Source of the DNA: Alphaproteobacteria bacterium UBA4588
GTDB lineage: Bacteria; Pseudomonadota; Alphaproteobacteria; Rhodobacterales; Rhodobacteraceae
DNA length: 64,000 nt
NCBI GenBank assembly: GCA_905182195.1
Contig: CAJJAW010000008.1
Span: 1-64,000 of the forward strand
Direction: 5' to 3'
Shown here: piece by piece, positions 37,826-47,503 of the stretch
Layout: every line of letters begins with the position of its first letter
Position numbering within the stretch: the first letter of the stretch is position 1
The notes under the pieces: model-generated
Seen by the model: the letters and a program-made list of their open reading frames with translations, nothing else
Told to the model about the DNA's origin: nothing
Databases searched by the model: none
Position numbers and translations under genes: made by a program

Positions 37826-38751
37826 TAAATATTTTTTTTGTGGCCCATCCTGGACAATTTTCTCTCTATGAGACACATCTAAAGAGGTGTCTCAAAAAAG
37901 AAGGTATAGTGGCCAACCTAACCACGCAGTGCGCCCCAGCAGATGTAGATTACATTATTTATGCCCCCAACAGCGAGGTTCAAGATTTCACACCATACAC
38001 CCGTTGCAAAGCCGTTCTTAATCTTTGGGCTGGTGTAGAGACAATCGTCAGCAATAAAACCTTAACCCAGCCACTATGTAGAATGGTCGACAGCGGTTTG
38101 CGGCAAGGCATGACTGAATGGGTCACAGGCCATACCCTGCGCTACCACCTTGGAATGGACAAATACATCATAAATCCAAAAAAAGTCTGGGATGCAACGC
38201 ATCCATGCTTAGCCCAACACCGACCTATCACTATTTTAGGCATAGGTGCTTTAGGAGCCGCCTGTGGCAAGACACTAAACAACCTTGGGTTCCCTGTTAC
38301 GGGCTGGTCACGCTTACCCAAAACAGTGCAGGGCATCGATTGCCATCATGGGCCAGAAGGTCTTCGCAGAGCACTTAAAACAGCCCAAATACTGATTTTG
38401 TTACTGCCAGACACGCCTCAAACCAAAAATGTGTTGAACGCGCAAACTTTGGCCCAAATGCCCAAGGGCAGTGTAATTCTCAATCCAGGACGGGGACCAT
38501 TGATCGACGATGACGCTTTAGTCACAGCGTTACGGGGGGGCCATATCTCTGCCGCATGCTTGGATGTGTTTCGAGTTGAGCCTTTACCACGAGATCACCC
38601 ATATTGGACCCTGCCAAACGTTACAGTAACGCCTCATATCGCCTCGGGAACTCGGGTGGCCACCGCGGCAGAGGTTATTGTGAACAATATCAAGCGTGGA
38701 GAGCAGGGTCTGCAATTTTTATATTTAGTGGATCGCACCGTAGGCTATTAG
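37822..38751 (+). CDS. glyoxylate/hydroxypyruvate reductase A-like 2-hydroxyacid dehydrogenase
   Basis: 309 residues, overlapping the rodA stop (ATGA). NAD(P) motif ILGIGALGAACGKTLNNLGF, then the catalytic Arg in NPGRGPLIDDDALV, Glu in VFRVEPLPRDH and His in TPHIASGTR. The shape and length match the GhrA group, which reduces glyoxylate and hydroxypyruvate. Its translational coupling to rodA is unexpected for a metabolic enzyme, but such tail genes are known in this clade. Confidence 0.87.
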   Translation: MINIFFVAHPGQFSLYETHLKRCLKKEGIVANLTTQCAPADVDYIIYAPNSEVQDFTPYTRCKAVLNLWAGVETIVSNKTLTQPLCRMVDSGLRQGMTEWVTGHTLRYHLGMDKYIINPKKVWDATHPCLAQHRPITILGIGALGAACGKTLNNLGFPVTGWSRLPKTVQGIDCHHGPEGLRRALKTAQILILLLPDTPQTKNVLNAQTLAQMPKGSVILNPGRGPLIDDDALVTALRGGHISAACLDVFRVEPLPRDHPYWTLPNVTVTPHIASGTRVATAAEVIVNNIKRGEQGLQFLYLVDRTVGY

Positions 38752-38753
38752 CA

Positions 38754-39530
38754 TCACCGCAAGATTGGTGGCTGTCCGGGTACGGTTCCAGGCCCAGGAC
38801 GATCGGCAGCAACTTCAAGTGCCGGCAAATCAAACCGCAGGCCGACCTTGAGCAGCTTTTCAACCATGATATGGTTTTGCGCTAAATAACTGACATCCCA
38901 AGCAGCACCATCTTGGTCAGAAAATTGCAAATACTCCTGCACTAATTTCGCCAGGTCCGCTTGGGAATCAGGCATCGAACCCACAAAACATAGCATTGGG
39001 TTTTTATTGTCATCAGTGTCAGAGGCCTCAACCAGAACAACATATTCCGCGAGCCCTTGAGCGGCAGTCAGCTTGACCGACAGTGCATCAAGGGCTTTGG
39101 CCGAGAGCGTAGGCGGCGCCGAAACTTGAGTGATCTGTTGAGACATTTCATTGGGTCTCTCATTCAAGGATTGCGCCAACCAACGCAAAGTTTCCAATTC
39201 AAAAACATAACCAATTGCAGTGGAGCCTGGGTTAAGCGCAATACCCGTCCTTTGATCAGCTAGCATTTGAACCAAAGCACGGCCAGAGATCGAAAGGTAT
39301 TCAGCCTCACCACCAATAGACTCAGAAAGCCGCAATTCCGTATCATAAATTGCAACATACTCTTGCTCGTGAAATTGTACCGTCTTTGGCGTCACTTCCT
39401 CATTAGATGTGGCATGCTCAAGGGCCAAAAATACCTCTGCATCAACCAAGCGCTCCATCACCGCTGAAAACCGCGTTGTATCGTCAGGCGTGGCCTCTAA
39501 CATAACAATTGCTCGCTCAAGGGGTGTCAT
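38754..39530 (-). CDS. SseB-like enhanced serine sensitivity family protein
   Basis: 258 residues from ATG 39530 (AGAGAGA upstream; an earlier in-frame ATG at 39620 is rejected as lacking a site). N-terminal SseB domain with TPLERAIVMLEATP and VMERLVDAEVFLALE, then a C-terminal SseB-like region. These proteins have no known catalytic activity; in E. coli the name refers to serine sensitivity. Ends 3 bases from the convergent dehydrogenase stop. Confidence 0.75.
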   Translation of the reverse strand: MTPLERAIVMLEATPDDTTRFSAVMERLVDAEVFLALEHATSNEEVTPKTVQFHEQEYVAIYDTELRLSESIGGEAEYLSISGRALVQMLADQRTGIALNPGSTAIGYVFELETLRWLAQSLNERPNEMSQQITQVSAPPTLSAKALDALSVKLTAAQGLAEYVVLVEASDTDDNKNPMLCFVGSMPDSQADLAKLVQEYLQFSDQDGAAWDVSYLAQNHIMVEKLLKVGLRFDLPALEVAADRPGPGTVPGQPPILR

Positions 39531-39752
39531 GGGTAGTCTCTCTCGTTTCTTTAATCTAGTTTTAAAAACCAGAATTAGCCCGGCCTCGAACCGAAGGTCA
39601 CGGCAGCAAAAAACATACACATTAACTCACACGCATGCGGTTCTTCATATTTGTTGTTTTAATAAAATACTATTCACTTACACAATGACGCCTAAATAAG
39701 TAAAAGGATTTTTTTAAAGCCACAAAACATCAACTTGGTTACGAGCGACCCG

Positions 39753-40424
39753 CTAGCGCCATTCCATCACGTCATCCACAACTGCGCGAGCGGTGCGAAA
39801 TCTGTTGGCCGGGTGCGCAGGATCGCTATACCCAAACGAGATACCACACAGGATATGACGATCTTCGGCTATCTCTAATTTCTTGCGCACCAGCGGCGCA
39901 TATCCCGCCAGAGCAGCCTGCGCGATCGAGGCCAGCCCCAGCGCCTGAGCCGCCACCATAAAACCGGTGACAAACGCACCACAATCCAGCAAGCCATAGG
40001 CACCCAGCTCAACGGGACTGGTGACCAGTGCCAAATGCGGCGCTCCAAAAAAGCGAAAGTTCTCTCTCATTTGCCGATCTGAGGCGGTGCGGTCCCCCTT
40101 AGCCACGCCCACCGCATCATAAAGCTGCCAGCCGCAATCGGACCGCCGCTCTTTATAGATGCCCTGATAGTGCTCGGGAAACCCAACATCGGGGGACAGA
40201 GGGGCCGAGCCAGAGGCCGCATCATAGAGCGTCTCGCGCAAGCGATTGGTTTCACCAGCACTGAGCACAATCAACTGCCAGGGTTGCGAATTGCACCAGC
40301 TGGGCACTTTTTGTGCTGTGGTAACGATGCGCTCAACCAGCGTGCGCTCAACTGGCTGATCCAGAAATCCACGGCAGGAATGTCGTTGGTCCAATAAAGT
40401 ATCAAGGGTTGAAAACACACTCAT
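39753..40424 (-). CDS. nitroreductase family protein
   Basis: 223 residues. FMN-binding layout of the nitroreductase family: DQRHSCRGFLDQPV near the N-terminus, VPSWCNSQPWQLIVLS, then VAAQALGLASIAQAAL and CGISFGYSDPAHPANRFRTAR at the C-terminus. It likely reduces quinones, flavins or nitro compounds with NAD(P)H. It overlaps the CaiB gene by ATGA and shares its high GC content. Confidence 0.88.
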   Translation of the reverse strand: MSVFSTLDTLLDQRHSCRGFLDQPVERTLVERIVTTAQKVPSWCNSQPWQLIVLSAGETNRLRETLYDAASGSAPLSPDVGFPEHYQGIYKERRSDCGWQLYDAVGVAKGDRTASDRQMRENFRFFGAPHLALVTSPVELGAYGLLDCGAFVTGFMVAAQALGLASIAQAALAGYAPLVRKKLEIAEDRHILCGISFGYSDPAHPANRFRTARAVVDDVMEWR

Positions 40425-41524
40425 CTTCCAGCCTGCTCAAGCTGGATAAGTTCGCTGAGGATTGCATCGCGATCATGATCACGCTGCGGACTTGCCGGCG
40501 GGGGGGCTGGCGTAGCCCCATCAAAGCGCGGAGCGGCTGCGGCTTGCAACCGACCCTGTGGCGCCGACCACACCTTACGTGCCTGCATATGGGTCTCTGC
40601 CATCGCCTCTTCAGGATTCAACACAGGCCCCGCACAGGCATCTGAACCTGCGAACACCGCAGTCCAATGTGCGCGAGTTTGAGAGGCAAACAGAGCCGCC
40701 AACCGCAATGTCAGTACAGGCCAATTTGACCGATCATGCTGGTTGGCAAAATCACCATCAGCCTGAAGGTCCATCCGTTCTAAAAATAATGCATAGAATT
40801 TCGGCTCAAGTGCCTGAACCGTAAAATAACCGCCGTCTCCACAGCGATAGCAACGCGACCAATGCGGTCCATCCAAAACGCTTTGCCCACGCTCGGTTTG
40901 AAATTCCCCCTCGGCCCGCAACGACATCATCAGGTTCATCATATGCGCTGAACCGTCAATCATCGCCGCATCAACCACGCATCCAACCCCGGTGCTGCGC
41001 GCCTTGAGAATCCCAGCCAGCAACCCTACCGCCAAATACATGGCACCGCCACCTATATCGCCTACCAGCGTTGGCGGGGTGATGGGCACATCTTCCGGAG
41101 CAGAGGCATACCAAAGCGCGCCCGACAGGCCTATATAGTTCAGATCATGCCCAGCTTGCGCAGCTTTGGGGCCAGTTTGCCCCCACCCAGTCATCCGCCC
41201 GTAGACCAATTTAGGGCACAGTTGATGGCAGATCTCAGGGCTCAGTCCCAAACGCTCCATCACGCCGGGTCGAAACCCCTCGATCAACCCGTCTGCAGTT
41301 TTTAATAGCCGCTTTAAAAGCACAACATCCGCCGAGGCCTTGAGATCTAGCACGATCGAGCGCTTGCCCCGGTCCAATAGTTTGCCTTGCGCAGTTTCAG
41401 ATATCGGTGGGGCCGCTTTGCGATGCACCGTGATGACATCTGCACCAAGGTCGGCCAGCAACATCGACGCAAAAGGCGCCGGCCCCAACGCCTCTAGCTC
41501 TACAATCCGTACCCCGCTTAACAT
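40421..41524 (-). CDS. CaiB/BaiF CoA-transferase family, alpha-methylacyl-CoA racemase-like
   Basis: 367 residues. Family blocks LADLGADVITVHR, LDLKASADV, EGFRPGVMERLGL, GRMTGWGQTGPKAAQAGHDLNYIGLSG (His and Asp of the racemase active site, about 125-150), and GGGAMYLAVGLLAGIL. The GHDLNY and Glu-rich C-terminus favour alpha-methylacyl-CoA racemase over CoA transfer. The gene is noticeably GC-rich relative to its neighbours, a sign of recent transfer. A 327-base gap then precedes the antiporter operon. Confidence 0.83.
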   Translation of the reverse strand: MLSGVRIVELEALGPAPFASMLLADLGADVITVHRKAAPPISETAQGKLLDRGKRSIVLDLKASADVVLLKRLLKTADGLIEGFRPGVMERLGLSPEICHQLCPKLVYGRMTGWGQTGPKAAQAGHDLNYIGLSGALWYASAPEDVPITPPTLVGDIGGGAMYLAVGLLAGILKARSTGVGCVVDAAMIDGSAHMMNLMMSLRAEGEFQTERGQSVLDGPHWSRCYRCGDGGYFTVQALEPKFYALFLERMDLQADGDFANQHDRSNWPVLTLRLAALFASQTRAHWTAVFAGSDACAGPVLNPEEAMAETHMQARKVWSAPQGRLQAAAAPRFDGATPAPPPASPQRDHDRDAILSELIQLEQAGR

Positions 41525-41853
41525 CGCCCGTACCCTCTTTATTTTGCCTCACCACTACGCCCGCTTTTTTGCGACCTTGCAAGGTCCCTTCCAGCATAAA
41601 TTAATCTAATTCCACCGTGTTAAACTATGTCGGTGCCAAGGCCGGACACTAAACCACAGTTCAATAAAAATTATAGATTTCATGCGATGAACTTCAGAAA
41701 TTAATAATAGCTTTAAAAAAAGCTTATTGGACAATACTTAGATCAAGACCGGTGGACTGTTGTTTTATTTGTATTATAAGGTTTTGAAATAGAAATCTCG
41801 TCAACAACCTACCTTTTTGATTTAGAGATTATGTGTTCTAAAAAGGAAATACA
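41525..41853. other. intergenic region before the antiporter operon
   Basis: An AT-rich, gene-free stretch. AGCTTT (41709-41714) and AAAGCT (41719-41724) form a small hairpin. It should contain the operon promoter, but none was confidently identified. Confidence 0.4.
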
Positions 41854-42336
41854 TTGAAAACCTTTCTAACCTCAATTTTTATGGTGGCGCTTTGGCTGAT
41901 GCTATCTGGCATATACAAGCCTATGCTTATTGGATTTGGAATAGTATCAGTTGCTTTGGTCATGGTGATTGTTCGTAGAATGGACCAAGTTGATGGTGAT
42001 CATGTCCGGATTTCTATCAAACCAATACAGTTTTTCTTTTATGTATTATGGCTGTTTATAGAAATTGCTAAATCTAACTGGCGGGTGACAAAAATAGTCC
42101 TGGCACGGACTATGCCTATTCGGCAAAATTTATTTGAGGTCCCCTACTCACAAACAAGCGATCTGGGGCAGGTAATCTTTGCCAACTCTATAACTCTGAC
42201 CCCAGGCACTCTCACGATTGAAACTGAGACTGGAGACTTTTTGATACACGCTTTGTCTTATGACCCAACTGATATGGACGCACTGGCAGATATGGATAGG
42301 CGTGTGACTGGAATTGAAAACGGAGCGGCTATTTAA
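41854..42336 (+). CDS. mnhE: Na+/H+ antiporter subunit E
   Basis: 160 residues from a TTG start (AAGGAAA upstream). MnhE family: two or three N-terminal helices, then IKPIQFFFYVLWLFIEIAKSNWRVTKIV and the closing VIFANSITLTPGTLTIETE, DFLIHALSYDP. An accessory subunit of multisubunit cation/proton antiporters (Mnh/Mrp). First of the operon; it overlaps mnhF. Confidence 0.9.
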   Translation: MKTFLTSIFMVALWLMLSGIYKPMLIGFGIVSVALVMVIVRRMDQVDGDHVRISIKPIQFFFYVLWLFIEIAKSNWRVTKIVLARTMPIRQNLFEVPYSQTSDLGQVIFANSITLTPGTLTIETETGDFLIHALSYDPTDMDALADMDRRVTGIENGAAI

Positions 42337-42629
42337 TGTTTTCAATTGCTACCATTGCGATATTTATCGCTATGTTTCTGGTGTTAGTTAGACTGATCAA
42401 AGGCCCTACACTATATGACCGCGTTCTCGCAGTAAATTCTTTTGGCACGCATACTGTTTTGCTAATCGGAGTAATGGGGTTTTTAAATGGCCGCCCTGAC
42501 TTTCTCGATATTGCACTATTATATGCCTTAATTAATTTTGTGGGCACAATCGCAATTTTGAAATTTTTTCGCTACCGCGCCATTGGTGATACCATGTGGA
42601 CCCCCCCTAATACGAAAAATGAGGAATAA
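42336..42629 (+). CDS. mnhF: Na+/H+ antiporter subunit F
   Basis: 97 residues, three helices. VLVRLIKGPTLYDRVLAVNSFGT is the MnhF signature, then GRPDFLDIALLYALINFVGTIAILKFF. The ATG overlaps the mnhE stop. Confidence 0.92.
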   Translation: MFSIATIAIFIAMFLVLVRLIKGPTLYDRVLAVNSFGTHTVLLIGVMGFLNGRPDFLDIALLYALINFVGTIAILKFFRYRAIGDTMWTPPNTKNEE

Positions 42630-42633
42630 GAAA

Positions 42634-42957
42634 ATGGATGTTTTTCTAAATTTTTTGTGTTGGATCTTAATAATATCTGGGTCTTTTTTTGTAATTGTGG
42701 GGGCCTTTGGAACCTATAGGTTTCCTGACTTTTGGTCGCGATTACATGCAGCATCAATAACAGACTCAGCCGGTGTTATTCTTTTATTAATTGGCATGGG
42801 CGTATATTCAGGCCTCACATTGATCACTTTTAAACTTTTGGTAATAGGTCTGTTTCTATTTATAACTGGGCCAACCTCAACCCACGCAGTTGCTAATGCC
42901 GCTCTCGTTTCAGGACTGCGACCACCGAAGCTGCAAAGCAATAATTCAGATGACTAA
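42634..42957 (+). CDS. mnhG: Na+/H+ antiporter subunit G
   Basis: 107 residues from ATG 42634 with GAGGA upstream; an in-frame earlier ATG is rejected. FVIVGAFGTYRFPDFWSRLHAASITDSAGVILLLIGM is the MnhG signature, followed by LFLFITGPTSTHAVANAA. Three helices. Confidence 0.92.
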   Translation: MDVFLNFLCWILIISGSFFVIVGAFGTYRFPDFWSRLHAASITDSAGVILLLIGMGVYSGLTLITFKLLVIGLFLFITGPTSTHAVANAALVSGLRPPKLQSNNSDD

Positions 42958-43061
42958 GATCTGAGAAGGCCAAGTGATGTTTTGTAGAGAAATGCTGTGA
43001 TCAAGATTCTATATATAACAGGTGTAAAATCGAAATTTTTATTAACATAGCCCTTTTCAGT

Positions 43062-43608
43062 ATGCTCGCAGTCACGGCTCTTACCGTGGTGCGTACTCGC
43101 AGTTTATTTGCCATTGTAGCACTTTCAGGGGTGTTTAGCCTCTTGTCAGCTCTTTTGTTTATCACCTGGGATGCGGTCGACGTAGCATTTACGGAGGCTG
43201 CTGTGGGAGCAGGAATTTCAACAGTATTAATGTTGGGTACACTTGCTCTAACCTCGCGTACCGAGAAAACTAGCCATAAATCAAATCTAATCCCACTTAT
43301 AGCCGTAGTCCTGACAGGCGCCGCAATGATTTATGGCACTCTAGACATGCCTAAACTTCGGTTCGGCAGATACCCCAGTACAGACACACGTTGGGCCAGA
43401 TTATTTAAAACGAATTCCAGAAGATATACATGTCCCAAATGCAGTAACAGCTATTTTAGCAAGCTACCGAGGCTACGACACATTGGGTGAAACAGCTGTT
43501 GTCTTCACCGCTGGCATTGGCGTTTTAATGTTGATCAGCGGATTGCGCCGCCGCCGCCGAGGAGAAGATACAGAAGAAAATACTGACGACACGGAGGGGA
43601 CAACCTGA
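43062..43608 (+). CDS. antiporter subunit B-type (DUF4040/MbhD-like), frameshifted as given
   Basis: The first frame (43062-~43366) reads LFAIVALSGVFSLLSALLFITWDAVDVAFTEAAVGAGIS, the DUF4040/MbhD signature, and drifts into stop-bound nonsense at 43490. In the +1 frame the expected family tail follows: ADTPVQTHVGPDY, NAVTAILASYRGYDTLGETAVVFTAGIG and a short RRRR tail, with TGA 43606-43608 overlapping the next ATG. One inserted or two lost bases near 43366 split the gene. The reading frame also continues upstream (EIFINIALFS) to an ATC, where an ATG would be expected. Likely a sequence error, as the downstream genes are intact. Confidence 0.8.
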
Positions 43609-44048
43609 TGCGTCATCATTTAATTTTGCGGGTAATAACTAAACTTCTGGTTGGCACCATATTTTTGTTTGCCCTTTATGTGCAGTTCCACGGCGATTAT
43701 TCTCCTGGCGGCGGGTTTCAGGCAGGGGTCATTATGGCGGTTGGCTTCATAATATATGGAATTGTATTCAGTTTGGATAAAGTGAAATTGGTATTTCCAC
43801 CTTGGTTAGTGCATAAATTAATAGCCTTTGGCGTTTTACTTTATGCGGGAACGGGCGTCTTCAGCATGTTTATGGGATATGGATATTTAGATTATACGGC
43901 CATTGACCCTCATCACCCATCACACGGACAACACTTGGGAATTTTAATCGTAGAGGCAGGGGTTGGCATAACGGTAACCGGTGTAATGGTGGCAGTCTAT
44001 TATGCCTTTGCGTCCCGCACGCCAGTTATAAGTGACGAGGAGTGGTGA
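43608..44048 (+). CDS. mnhB: Na+/H+ antiporter subunit B (MnhB)
   Basis: 146 residues; starts on TGATG overlap with the preceding gene. MnhB domain: YVQFHGDYSPGGGFQAGVIMAVGFIIYGI and LGILIVEAGVGITVTGVMVAVYYAFASR, with four helices. This is the true MnhB domain, after the separate DUF4040 subunit; in typical MnhA these are fused. Confidence 0.9.
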   Translation: MRHHLILRVITKLLVGTIFLFALYVQFHGDYSPGGGFQAGVIMAVGFIIYGIVFSLDKVKLVFPPWLVHKLIAFGVLLYAGTGVFSMFMGYGYLDYTAIDPHHPSHGQHLGILIVEAGVGITVTGVMVAVYYAFASRTPVISDEEW

Positions 44049-44050
44049 GT

Positions 44051-44482
44051 ATGAGTTTTTTCACTTCCGACTTTATCTTTGGCCATCTAAACTACTGGTT
44101 ATTCATCATATTAATGATGACTGGCTTATATATTGTAATTGGTAAAGGCAATTTAGTCAAAAAAATTGTAGGTCTGAATATCTTTCAGACTTCAGTTTTT
44201 ATGTTCTATATCTCAATGGGAAAAATTTCTGGGGGCACCGCCCCAATTTTTCCGTTGAATGGTAAATATGATCCTGAAGTTGCGTATTCAAATCCCCTTC
44301 CGCACGTCCTTATTCTCACTGCGATTGTCGTTGGGATAGCTACGACCTCGCTCGGTCTGGCACTTATTATTAGGATCCGAGAAGAGTATCACAGCATCGA
44401 AGAAGAAGAAATAACAGTGATTGAAGACACTGTCTTTCGCAGTGAACACCTAGTGGTAGCAAGCCAAGGAGAGCCCCTCTAA
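44051..44482 (+). CDS. mnhC: Na+/H+ antiporter subunit C
   Basis: 143 residues from ATG 44051 with GAGGAG upstream. NuoK-like: GLYIVIGKGNLVKKIVGLNIFQTSVFMFYISMG, then DPLPHVLILTAIVVGIATTSLGLALIIRI with the conserved Pro and Ala-rich helix. Its stop overlaps the following ATG. Confidence 0.9.
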   Translation: MSFFTSDFIFGHLNYWLFIILMMTGLYIVIGKGNLVKKIVGLNIFQTSVFMFYISMGKISGGTAPIFPLNGKYDPEVAYSNPLPHVLILTAIVVGIATTSLGLALIIRIREEYHSIEEEEITVIEDTVFRSEHLVVASQGEPL

Positions 44483-46012
44483 TGGCGACGCAAACTGTTC
44501 ATCATACTGCCATGACACTGTCTGATCATTTGCCTATTTTGCAAATTCTAATTCCATTTATTGCTGCACCGTTAATAGTTTTCATTGGGCGACGAAATTT
44601 AGCTTGGCCCATTGCATTCATTGCTAGCACTGCCTCATTCGTGATTGCCTGCTTGCTTCTGTCAAAGGTAATTGGCGGTGGCATAATTTCGTATCAAATC
44701 GGGGGCTGGGCGCCACCGCTCGGTATCGAATATCGCGTTGATGCAGCAAACGCTTTTGTACTTTTTCTAGTAACTGGTATCGCAACCTTAGTACTACCAT
44801 ACGCTAGGCAAAGTGTTGAAGCAGAGATGCCTCAGCGAACACAAACCCTATTTTACGCACTTTTTTTACTTTGTATGACAGGCCTTCTAGGCGTAACCAT
44901 CACAGCAGATGCGTTTAACGTATTTGTGTTTTTAGAAATATCTTCACTCTCAACTTACGTGCTAGTTGCTCAAGGCTCTTATCGCGATAAGCGTGCGTTG
45001 ACCGCTTCATTTAACTATCTGATTATGGGTACCATTGGGGCCACATTTTTTGTCATAGGCCTTGGCTTTCTCTACATGGCGACAGGCACACTAAACATGG
45101 CCGACCTAGCAGATAGACTTTCAGGGCAATACGAAAGCCGCACTGTCCGAGCTGGATTTGCATTTATTCTTGTGGGGATGGGGCTCAAAATGGCTATCTT
45201 TCCACTTCATTTTTGGCTGCCCAACGCCTACACGTATGCACCCTCTGCGGTAACCACATTTCTTGCCGCAACGGCGACTAAGGTTGCGATCTATGTTTTG
45301 CTACGCTTCATATTTAGTGTTTTTCAACCAGCGTTTCTTGCCGAAACATCCACTCTTGAGATACATATTTTATCCATTAGCTTTGCTGGCCATGTTTGCC
45401 GCGTCTTTTACAGCAATCTTCCAACGCGACCTAAAGCGTATGCTAGCATATTCAAGCATAGCCCAAATAGGTTACATGCTGCTGGGCATTGCCTTACTTT
45501 CCGAAACTGGATTGATGGCTACGATTATTCACCTCTTCAACCATGGCATCACTAAAGCGGTACTATTTATGGGTGTTGGGGCTTATGTGCTACGGTCTGG
45601 AAGCTCATTTTACATACAACTCCAAGGCCTTGGGAAGATAATGCCATGGACCAGTGCCGCAGTTATAATTGGAGGGTTGTCGCTAATTGGCGTACCCGGA
45701 ACCGCTGGATTTTTGAGTAAATGGCTTCTGGTGCAAGCGGCACTAGAGCAAGGCTATTGGCCAATTGCGATGTTGATTGTAGCCTCTTCGCTACTCGCAG
45801 TCGTGTACGTCTGGCGACTGGTAGAGACACTTTATCTGTCAACGCCGCATAGTGAGCAAACCATTCAAGAGGCTCCACTTTCAATGCTACTGCCACTATG
45901 GATAATGGCCCTAGCCTGTATTTACTTTGGCTTTGAAACGGACATAACCCTGGGGGCAGCTAAAGCTGCAGCTCAAGCGTTACTCGCCGGATCATCTGGC
46001 ATGCTGCATTAG
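44482..46012 (+). CDS. mnhD: Na+/H+ antiporter subunit D, frameshifted as given
   Basis: A NuoM/MnhD-type proton channel. The first frame runs through FNVFVFLEISSLSTYVLVAQGSY, the transmembrane Lys region KMAIFPLHFWLPNAYTYAPS and ends in nonsense after LEIHILS (45375). The +1 frame resumes PLALLAMFAASFTAIFQRDLKRMLAYSSIAQIGYML and carries on to 46012 with LFNHGITKAVLFMGVGAY. One added base or two missing near 45376 break the gene. Both halves are family-consistent with no other damage, so an error is more likely than decay. Confidence 0.85.
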
Positions 46013-46025
46013 GACGGACTAAGTT

Positions 46026-47492
46026 ATGGATACATCCTTGGCTATATTACTATCGATGCTTCTGCCAGCCGCCGCAGTTGTTACCAATTTGTTGTTTCGC
46101 AACAGTCCAAACCTTCGTGATGGGCTAACACTTGGTGCCGCCATAGCAACTTTCCTCGTCGTACTGAATATTCTCGTTACGGTAGGTAATACAACAACTG
46201 ACACCTTTGTCTTACTTGAGGTGATGCCTGGGCTTGAACTGGCATTTAATGTAGAGCCTTTGGGAATGATGTTTGCAATACTGGCATCAGGGCTGTGGAT
46301 AGTGACCCACGTCTACGGTATTGGGTACATGCGTGGAAATAATGAAGATGATCACGCACGTTTCTTTGCATGTTTCTCTTTTGCAATCTTCTCTGTCATG
46401 GGAATTGCCTTTGCTGCAAACATGTTCACCCTGTTTCTATTTTACGAAGTATTAACACTGTCTACGTATCCACTGGTGGCTCATAAAGGCACGCTGGCTG
46501 CAGTCAAAGGTGCTCGTACTTATCTTAGCATTCTGATCGGCACCTCAATCGGTCTGCAATTAGTTGCAGTGATTTGGACCTTTGCAATAGCGGGAACGCT
46601 AGACTTCACACGCGGTGGAATTTTAGAGGGCCTTATAGCAGGTCCCTCAGTTGCAATTCTGCTGGCACTCTATGCCTTTGGCATCGGTAAAGCAGCCCTA
46701 ATGCCATTTCACCGCTGGCTGCCTGCAGCAATGGTAGCCCCTACCCCAGTCAGCGCACTATTACATGCAGTTGCTGTAGTTAAAGCCGGCGTATTTACTA
46801 TGCTAAAAGTGGGTATATACATATTTGGAATTGATTTTTTAGCGGCAACAGGAGCCTCAGTTTGGCTGATGTGGCTGGCAGCCTTTTCAATCATTGCCTC
46901 TTCGGTAATTGCTTTGACCAAGGACAATCTTAAAGCCCGACTTGCATACTCAACAATCAGCCAACTCTCTTATATAACACTGGGCGTTGCCCTCGCCACG
47001 TCAATGGGGATACTGGGAGGGGGCCTGCATGTAGTCACGCACGCGATGGGTAAGATCACACTTTTCATGTGCGCTGGGTCAATATATGTTGCCACCCACA
47101 AAACGAATATAACCCAGATGACTGGCCTAGGTCGCGCAATGCCAATAACGTTTATGGCATTCTTAATTGGCTCCCTGTCCATTATCGGCCTGCCCCCACT
47201 GGGTGGGTCATGGAGCAAGTGGCTCCTCATTATGGGAGCAGCAGATGCCGGCCAGCTTACAATGATCGGAGTATTACTAATTAGCTCACTCTTGAACGTT
47301 GCCTATCTTCTTCCGTTGGTTGGGAAGGGTTTCTTTTTGAAAACAACCAATCAGACCGGCCCTACAAAGTTCTCAGAAAGTCCAACTTTAGTTTGGGCAC
47401 CACCCGCATTTACAGCTTTTGGTTGTATAATTCTATTTTTCTACGCCGGGCATATTCAGGCATTCCTGATGCCCATCACAGCTGCACCTTAA
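46026..47492 (+). CDS. Na+/H+ antiporter subunit D, second copy
   Basis: 488 residues with about 14 helices, proton-translocating transporter family: FFACFSFAIFSVMGIAFAANMFTLFLFYEVLTLSTYPL (lineage of NuoM/MnhD), ALMPFHRWLPAAMVAPTPVSALLHAVAVVKAG with the conserved Lys and His, and LAYSTISQLSYITLGVALA. Two D-type subunits in a row, plus a NuoL-like third, set this operon apart from the standard Mrp order. Confidence 0.9.
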   Translation: MDTSLAILLSMLLPAAAVVTNLLFRNSPNLRDGLTLGAAIATFLVVLNILVTVGNTTTDTFVLLEVMPGLELAFNVEPLGMMFAILASGLWIVTHVYGIGYMRGNNEDDHARFFACFSFAIFSVMGIAFAANMFTLFLFYEVLTLSTYPLVAHKGTLAAVKGARTYLSILIGTSIGLQLVAVIWTFAIAGTLDFTRGGILEGLIAGPSVAILLALYAFGIGKAALMPFHRWLPAAMVAPTPVSALLHAVAVVKAGVFTMLKVGIYIFGIDFLAATGASVWLMWLAAFSIIASSVIALTKDNLKARLAYSTISQLSYITLGVALATSMGILGGGLHVVTHAMGKITLFMCAGSIYVATHKTNITQMTGLGRAMPITFMAFLIGSLSIIGLPPLGGSWSKWLLIMGAADAGQLTMIGVLLISSLLNVAYLLPLVGKGFFLKTTNQTGPTKFSESPTLVWAPPAFTAFGCIILFFYAGHIQAFLMPITAAP

Positions 47493-47503
47493 GGAGGCCG
47501 CGG

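Noticed and set aside
45263-46012. Separate gene start at 45263 for the second half of mnhD
   Set aside because: The first 35 residues of this frame are out-of-frame to the family; the match begins after the frameshift near 45376, so it is one broken gene.
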